Shown here piece by piece: positions 4,685 to 9,046 of a stretch of DNA of 9,046 nucleotides; position 1 is the stretch's first letter; every line of letters begins with the position of its first letter. Source of the DNA: Desulfamplus sp. (lineage in GTDB: Bacteria > Desulfobacterota > Desulfobacteria > Desulfobacterales > Desulfobacteraceae); the NCBI GenBank assembly GCA_015231395.1, contig JADGBP010000070.1, forward strand, positions 1-9,046, given 5' to 3'. Position numbers and translations under genes: made by a program. Under the pieces are notes generated by a model that saw nothing but the letters and a program-made list of their open reading frames with translations, was not told where the DNA came from and did no database searches.

Positions 4685-7600
4685 TTATTTTAGCATCTCT
4701 ATCCACGATTATGGTAAATCATTCTTTTGCAAATCCTCAATCTGTCGCAAACTCTCAATCTATCGCAAACACCCAATCTGTCGCAAACACCCAAGCTGTC
4801 GCAAACACCCAATCTAAAATATTTATCCTTGAAGATGGGCTTACAAAACAAGAGATCACACAATATCTTGATTATTATATTGACGATACCAATAAAGACA
4901 ATAAAAATAAACGTGATACAAATAAACGTGATACAAATACTAAGTATAGTAACAACAGATTAGATATTAAAACTATTGCATCTGAGCAATTTTCATCATC
5001 TTTCAAACCATTAGAAGGTAAATCAAGTTTTGGCTACTCTCCTTTATCATATTGGTTTAGGCTAACTGTTGAGAATAAGACTAACCACCCAATTGAGTGG
5101 TTTATTGAGTATCCTTACGCTGTTATGGATAAATTTATCTTTTATAAACCAATTGATAACGAAAATGGTAAAGAACAGCTTTTTTCAGTAATTAAAAGCG
5201 GGGATAAATACCCTTTTTCTGAGCGACCAGTCAACTTTCGCACCACTATTATTCCAATAACCCAAAATCCCGGACAAACTACATTTTATTTTAATCTAAT
5301 ATCAGACGGTTCTATCGTTGTTCCATTATTAGCGTGGGGCAAAAAACGGTTTGAGAGCCATGTGAATTCTGATTCTGCTGTAAACTGGCTCTATTATGGA
5401 GTGATGCTTGCTGCGATATTGTATAATTTTTTTATCTTTTTATCTGTTAGGGAGTGGACTTATCTATATCTGATCGTCTTTATAATAGGTGTATCTTTAT
5501 TCACAATGACGCATAATGGACTATCTTTTCAATATCTTTGGCCTAACTCTATATGGTGGGCAAATGCTTGCCACCCGTTTTCCGGTTTTTTAACGTGGAT
5601 TGGGGCAATTATGTTTACCATATCATTTCTATCTACTAAAGTAACACTTCCACGCCTCCACATTTTTTTAACCATAATGGTATTTTGTGACATTTTAATG
5701 CTGCTGACCTCTTTTATTGTGCCATATCATATTGCAAGTCAGTCTATGGTTATTTTTACAGCTATCAGTGTATTGTCTATGTTATCAAGTGGCTTGATTC
5801 TCTCTTTTAAGGGACAACGTCAGGCAAAGTTTTATGTATTAGCGTGGTTAAGCATGTTAATAAGTTCACTTGTATTGGCATTAAAGGCTTTTGGATTTCT
5901 TGAAAGTAATGTTTGGACAGATTCAGGTGTTCAAATGAGTATCGCACTTTTTGTTACCATACTCTCTTTCGGACTTGTAGATAAAATAAATACAATGAAG
6001 CAGGAGAGGCAAAAAGCTCTTGAAGAAAAACAGAACGCTCTTGAAGAGAAGCAGAAGGCTTTTGAAGAAAAAGAGATGGCTTTAAAGATGGTTAGTGCAT
6101 CTGAAAAACAGTATCGACTTCTTGCAAATAGTGTCAAAGAGGTTATATGGACACTCGATTTAAAAACTTTGAAATTGAACTACATTACCCCTTCTATATT
6201 TCAGATGACAGGATATACTGCTGAAGAGGCAAAAAGTAATTTTAGTTTTAAAAAGATGTTATCTCCAGACTCTGCTAAAAAGACGATGGAAGCTATTAAA
6301 ATGGCAACTACCATTAATAAAACGGCAACTACCATTAATAAAACGGCAACTACCATTAATAAAACGGCAACTGCCATTAATGAGAATAAAAGGCAAAATT
6401 TTGAAGAGATGCCCCAGATTGAAGCTGAGTTCTATACAAAATCAGGCGATGTAATATGGGTAGAGACCAACCTCACTTTTTTGCGTGATGAAGATGCCAA
6501 ACCTTTTGAGATGCTTGGCGTTACCCGCGATATTACTCAACGGAGAAGGACAGAGAAAGAGAATAAAAAACTTGAAGACAAACTCATTCAATCCAACAAA
6601 CTTGAAGCAATTGGAAACCTTGCTGGTGGTATCTCTCATGATATGAACAATATTTTAACCGCCATTATGGGTTATGTGGAGATTTCACTTTCAGATGTGC
6701 CTGAAAATTCCAAAATTCGCACGCGACTTGATAGAGTTATAAATGCCTGTTATAGAGCCAGAGACCTTGTAAAACAGATACTTACATTTAGCCGTCAGGA
6801 TAGTCAGGAAAATATCCCTGTAAATATAAATCTTATGATAAAAGAGGTTCTAAAACTAATAAGAGCCTCGTTGCCTGCAACCATTAAAATTCAACAAAAC
6901 ATTCCAAATGATAAATATATCATTATAGCTGACCCAACTAAAATCCATCAAATTATAATGAATCTTTGCTCCAATGCTGGTTATGCTATGCAAGAACATG
7001 GTGGATTGCTTGCGGTTTGTACTGAACTTATGGAACTTGACCCGGATAGTGCTGGTAAATACATAGATCTTAAACCAGGAACTTATATCCGTATGACAGT
7101 GAGCGATACAGGGCAGGGCATGGATAAACAGATAAAAGAGCGAATCTTTGAACCATTTTTTACTACAAAACCGCGAGGACAAGGAACTGGTATGGGACTT
7201 GCGATGGTTCATGGTATTGTAAAAAGTCTTGATGGAAATATTTATGTTTATAGCGAAGTTGGTAAAGGCACCACATTTCACCTGTTTTTCCCAAAAGCAC
7301 CAGAAGGGAGTCAGATAGGAAATATTGAATCTCTTGCTATTGTAACTGGAAATGAAACTATTTTATATGTTGATGATGAAGCTACAATTGTGGATATGGC
7401 TCAAGAAATGTTGACAACCCTTGGATACAGAGTTGAGGGAGTTGTTGGAAGCATGGAGGCATTTGAAAGGTTCCAACAAAATCCTGATAGATTTGATATA
7501 GTTATAACGGACCAAACAATGCCGGACATGACAGGTTGTGAGCTTGCAAAAAAAATCTGGGAAATCCGTTCTGGAATTCCCATTATTCTATGTTCAGGAT

Positions 7601-7719
7601 TCAATACTCTTGTAAATCCTGAATCATCAAAGAGTATTGGTATCAGTGAGTATGTTATGAAGCCATACAGTAAGCAGGAGATATCAATAAAAATCAGAAG
7701 AGCATTGTGTGGTGAGTGA
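4636..7719 (+). CDS. Membrane hybrid sensor histidine kinase (7TMR-DISM, PAS, HisKA, HATPase, receiver)
   Basis: A 1027-residue inner-membrane sensor. Residues 1-32 are a signal peptide (hydrophobic core 13-27, SFA at 30-32). Residues about 62-235 look like the periplasmic 7TMR-DISMED2 domain, and 250-447 hold seven membrane segments. A heptad coiled coil (456-485) leads to a PAS domain (about 493-640), then HisKA with SHDMNN and phospho-accepting His668. The ATPase has the N box (N776, N780), DTGQG from 824, FEPFFTTK at 838-845 and GTGMGL at 850-855. The C-terminal receiver has D913/D914, phospho-acceptor D959 and K1009. All catalytic residues are present, so it should autophosphorylate and pass the phosphate to its own receiver; an output partner is not in the window. 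DISMED2 is thought to bind small, often carbohydrate-like ligands. Four in-frame tandem tracts interrupt it, one inside the PAS domain. The YejB-like gene follows after 58 bp. Confidence 0.92.
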   Translation: MRFYYSRYCWKYGLTMVILASLSTIMVNHSFANPQSVANSQSIANTQSVANTQAVANTQSKIFILEDGLTKQEITQYLDYYIDDTNKDNKNKRDTNKRDTNTKYSNNRLDIKTIASEQFSSSFKPLEGKSSFGYSPLSYWFRLTVENKTNHPIEWFIEYPYAVMDKFIFYKPIDNENGKEQLFSVIKSGDKYPFSERPVNFRTTIIPITQNPGQTTFYFNLISDGSIVVPLLAWGKKRFESHVNSDSAVNWLYYGVMLAAILYNFFIFLSVREWTYLYLIVFIIGVSLFTMTHNGLSFQYLWPNSIWWANACHPFSGFLTWIGAIMFTISFLSTKVTLPRLHIFLTIMVFCDILMLLTSFIVPYHIASQSMVIFTAISVLSMLSSGLILSFKGQRQAKFYVLAWLSMLISSLVLALKAFGFLESNVWTDSGVQMSIALFVTILSFGLVDKINTMKQERQKALEEKQNALEEKQKAFEEKEMALKMVSASEKQYRLLANSVKEVIWTLDLKTLKLNYITPSIFQMTGYTAEEAKSNFSFKKMLSPDSAKKTMEAIKMATTINKTATTINKTATTINKTATAINENKRQNFEEMPQIEAEFYTKSGDVIWVETNLTFLRDEDAKPFEMLGVTRDITQRRRTEKENKKLEDKLIQSNKLEAIGNLAGGISHDMNNILTAIMGYVEISLSDVPENSKIRTRLDRVINACYRARDLVKQILTFSRQDSQENIPVNINLMIKEVLKLIRASLPATIKIQQNIPNDKYIIIADPTKIHQIIMNLCSNAGYAMQEHGGLLAVCTELMELDPDSAGKYIDLKPGTYIRMTVSDTGQGMDKQIKERIFEPFFTTKPRGQGTGMGLAMVHGIVKSLDGNIYVYSEVGKGTTFHLFFPKAPEGSQIGNIESLAIVTGNETILYVDDEATIVDMAQEMLTTLGYRVEGVVGSMEAFERFQQNPDRFDIVITDQTMPDMTGCELAKKIWEIRSGIPIILCSGFNTLVNPESSKSIGISEYVMKPYSKQEISIKIRRALCGE
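4729..4818 (+). repeat. Five copies of an 18-bp in-frame repeat (ANTQSV units)
   Basis: Units of six residues (ANPQSV, ANSQSI, ANTQSV, ANTQAV, ANTQSK) run exactly from the predicted signal-peptide cleavage site into the periplasmic domain. The three right-hand copies are nearly identical in DNA, which points to recent expansion by slippage or unequal crossing-over. It would form a flexible linker at the mature N-terminus. Confidence 0.95.
4906..4935 (+). repeat. Two perfect copies of a 15-bp in-frame repeat (NKRDT)
   Basis: AATAAACGTGATACA occurs twice in direct succession, encoding residues 91-100, within a longer asparagine/lysine/aspartate-rich stretch (about 86-108) that probably loops out of the DISMED2 fold. 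Confidence 0.9.
6013..6075 (+). repeat. Three 21-bp heptad-coding repeats (KALEEKQ)
   Basis: Encodes residues 460-480 as KALEEKQ, NALEEKQ, KAFEEKE. The seven-residue period fits a signalling coiled coil joining the last membrane segment to the PAS domain. A 21-bp expansion adds a whole heptad and so keeps the helical register. Confidence 0.85.
6304..6381 (+). repeat. 3.7 copies of a 21-bp in-frame repeat (ATTINKT) within the PAS domain
   Basis: The unit GCAACTACCATTAATAAAACG occurs three times without change at 6304, 6325 and 6346, followed by a partial copy with one A-to-G change. It encodes residues 557-582, between the first half of the PAS domain and its closing strands (EFYTKSGDVIWVETNLTF onward), so it enlarges a loop of the fold. 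The identity between copies indicates a very recent expansion. Confidence 0.96.
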
Positions 7720-7777
7720 AATTGAAATTCCTAAAACATATGATTCATTCCATAATTAAAGCGTATTGGATTAAGCC

Positions 7778-8812
7778 ATGACCGCATATTTCATAAGAAG
7801 ACTTCTGCTAATTATCCCCACATTTTTAGGTATAACCATAATGGTTTTTGCCATTACCCGTTTTGTGCCGGGTGGTCCGGTAGAAAGAATGATATCTGCC
7901 GCCCGACAGATGCAGACTGAAGGAGGCAGCGGAATCTCCCGAGGATCAGGAAGAGAAAACTCAGGGCAGCCGCTTTCTGAAGAGCAGATTCAGCGGCTGA
8001 AAGAGTATTACGGTTTTGACAAGCCGTTGCTCCAAAGCTATTTTGCTTGGCTTTCAAAAGTTATGGTCGGGGATCTTGGAAAATCTACACGATATTATGA
8101 CCCTGTCTGGAACATGATCACGGAGCGTATTCCAATATCTCTCTATTTTGGTATGCTCTCTTTAGTGCTTGTTTACGGGGTGTGCATTCCTCTTGGCATA
8201 GCCAAGGCGGTAAGACACAGAAGCGGTTTTGACAATGTCACATCCATTATAATTTTTGTTGGTTATGCCATTCCGGGATGGGTTGCAGGTGTAATGCTTC
8301 TGGTTGTTTTTGCCTCACGCACAGATCTCTTTCCTCTGGGTGGTTTTACCTCTGACATATTTTATGAACTATCGTTCATGGAAAAAATTCGGGATATCTC
8401 ATGGCATACCACCCTGCCTCTTCTTGCCTATGTGATTGGCTCATTTACAGTAATGACCCTTCTTATGAAAAACACCCTGATGGATCACCTGTCATCGGAT
8501 TATGTAAGAACCGCCATTGCCAAGGGATTGTCATTTAAACAGGCTGTTTTCCGTCATGCCTTGAGAAACAGCTTAATTCCAATTGCCACACATTTTGGCA
8601 ACAACATCTCGGTTGTTTTGACCGGATCATTTCTAATTGAAAAGGTATTCAACATTAACGGAATGGGGCTTTTAGGATATGAATCTGTTGTGGATCGGGA
8701 CTATCCGGTGGTTATGGGGATTCTTGTCATCTCATCTCTTCTGTTTATGATTGGCAATATTCTTTCAGATATCTGTGTAGCTCTTGTTGATCCACGGGTG
8801 AGGTTTCAGTAA
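7778..8812 (+). CDS. yejB: YejB-like ABC transporter permease (peptide/microcin C type)
   Basis: A 344-residue inner-membrane permease of the DppB/OppB family. The first membrane segment is at about 8-29 (RLLLIIPTFLGITIMVFAI), followed by RFVPGGPVERM and a long periplasmic part with YGFDKPLLQSYFAWL. Further membrane segments lie near 121-143, 156-180, 212-235, 275-290 and 308-334. The cytoplasmic EAA-type loop that docks on the ATPase is DYVRTAIAKGLSFKQ onwards (241-268, with G250 and P268), and the protein ends with DPRVRF. The long glycine/serine-rich insert after the first helix and the overall length fit YejB better than DppB. YejABEF imports microcin C and short peptides. The ATG has GGA seven bases upstream. 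The partner permease, ATPase and binding protein are not in the window; the next gene appears to begin at 8875 and break off. Confidence 0.88.
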   Translation: MTAYFIRRLLLIIPTFLGITIMVFAITRFVPGGPVERMISAARQMQTEGGSGISRGSGRENSGQPLSEEQIQRLKEYYGFDKPLLQSYFAWLSKVMVGDLGKSTRYYDPVWNMITERIPISLYFGMLSLVLVYGVCIPLGIAKAVRHRSGFDNVTSIIIFVGYAIPGWVAGVMLLVVFASRTDLFPLGGFTSDIFYELSFMEKIRDISWHTTLPLLAYVIGSFTVMTLLMKNTLMDHLSSDYVRTAIAKGLSFKQAVFRHALRNSLIPIATHFGNNISVVLTGSFLIEKVFNINGMGLLGYESVVDRDYPVVMGILVISSLLFMIGNILSDICVALVDPRVRFQ

Positions 8813-8816
8813 AAAA

Positions 8817-8900
8817 GGAGTTTTAGAATTCAATCCATACTACATTAGAAATAAAATAGGAGTTTTAAAACGCAATGAATACGAAATTAGAAATGAGATA
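8817..8900 (+). repeat. Tandem duplication of a 42-bp ribosome-binding/start region
   Basis: 8817-8858 and 8859-8900 align without gaps with 33 of 42 bases identical by eye. Both begin GGAGTTTTA and end ATTAGAAAT followed by six similar bases. Only the second copy carries an ATG (8875); the first has ATCC in its place. It looks like a duplicated translation start for the gene behind yejB, with one copy decayed. Confidence 0.75.
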
Positions 8901-8925
8901 TAAAAAGTCACAAAAGGAGCCATAG
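8875..8925 (+). pseudogene. Truncated start of the next operon gene (possibly yejE)
   Basis: An ATG with TAGGAG twelve bases upstream opens a frame of 16 codons (MNTKLEMRYKKSQKEP, then TAG). Codons 1-15 lie outside the inverted repeat, but the frame ends two codons into it. The spacing after yejB, and the lysine/arginine-rich start, are what one expects of the second permease gene of a yej/opp operon, but too little remains to identify it. The break may be biological or an artefact of how the end of the window was joined. Confidence 0.3.
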
Positions 8926-9046
8926 TCAAACCATATTTCCAACAATACCTTGAATAATAGAATCTCATTTTGGCATCCTTATATTTACCGTGAAAACACG
9001 TTTTTGTTTTCATACTGCGGAGTGGTCGGAAATCCAATCCAACCTG
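8920..9046 (-). repeat. 127-bp inverted repeat, right copy, at the window edge
   Basis: An exact reverse complement of 4558-4684, oriented towards yejB. It carries the same ribosome-binding site and ATG (8966-8968 on the minus strand) and the first 16 codons of the kinase, after which the frame continues into unrelated sequence to give a 42-residue peptide with no relation to the kinase. The repeat reaches the last base, so it may extend further outwards. Confidence 0.97.

Noticed and set aside
6856..7281. A 141-codon open frame on the minus strand
   Set aside because: It lies entirely within the ATPase part of the kinase gene in antisense, has no ribosome-binding site and no recognisable domain.
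8840..8968. A 42-codon minus-strand frame starting in the right copy of the inverted repeat
   Set aside because: Only the first 16 codons match the kinase; the rest reads the antisense of the yejB downstream region, so it is a by-product of the repeat.
4558..9046. A transposon bounded by the 127-bp inverted repeats
   Set aside because: The segment between them has no transposase or recombinase, no target-site duplication can be seen because the right end is at the window edge, and the left copy is the working start of the kinase gene.

Overview
This AT-rich window most likely comes from a Gram-negative bacterium. The best guess is a repeat-rich Desulfobacterota-type genome. That guess rests on the style of the 7TMR-DISM/PAS hybrid histidine kinase, a YejB-type permease, and many short tandem expansions; no rRNA or other marker gene is present to confirm it.

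Layout. Bases 1-304 carry no convincing gene, only about 3.5 copies of a 40-bp GC-rich repeat built around short palindromes. Bases 305-4503 look like an integron-type gene-cassette array read left to right on the + strand. It holds a single-chain DUF262/HNH protein related to GmrSD type IV restriction enzymes, an ORF-less stretch with a promoter-like sequence, a hicA-hicB toxin-antitoxin pair, a self-inhibited class II Fic protein, and a DUF29 protein. Three good attC-like folded recombination sites (2184-2242, 2905-2954, 3863-3949) and one degenerate one (1977-2031) separate these genes. All point the same way and no integrase gene is visible, so the arrangement fits a cassette cluster lacking its integrase, or the distal part of a longer array.

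Bases 4558-9046 hold a different kind of DNA: a 1027-residue membrane hybrid sensor kinase with four in-frame tandem repeat tracts, followed after 58 bp by a YejB-like peptide/microcin ABC permease. Behind the permease, a doubled ribosome-binding/start region suggests the start of the next operon gene, which breaks off after about 15 codons at base 8920. From 8920 to the last base the sequence is an exact 127-bp inverted copy of 4558-4684, which is the promoter region, ribosome-binding site and first codons of the kinase gene. This is either a real inverted repeat or inversion, or an amplification/assembly artefact.

How the genes work together. The cassette half is a small collection of defence and conflict genes (nuclease, RNA-cleaving toxin with antitoxin, AMP-transferase-type Fic) that fits the stabilising and anti-phage cargo typical of sedentary integrons. 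The second half is chromosomal signalling and transport, with no direct functional link to the first that the sequence can show.
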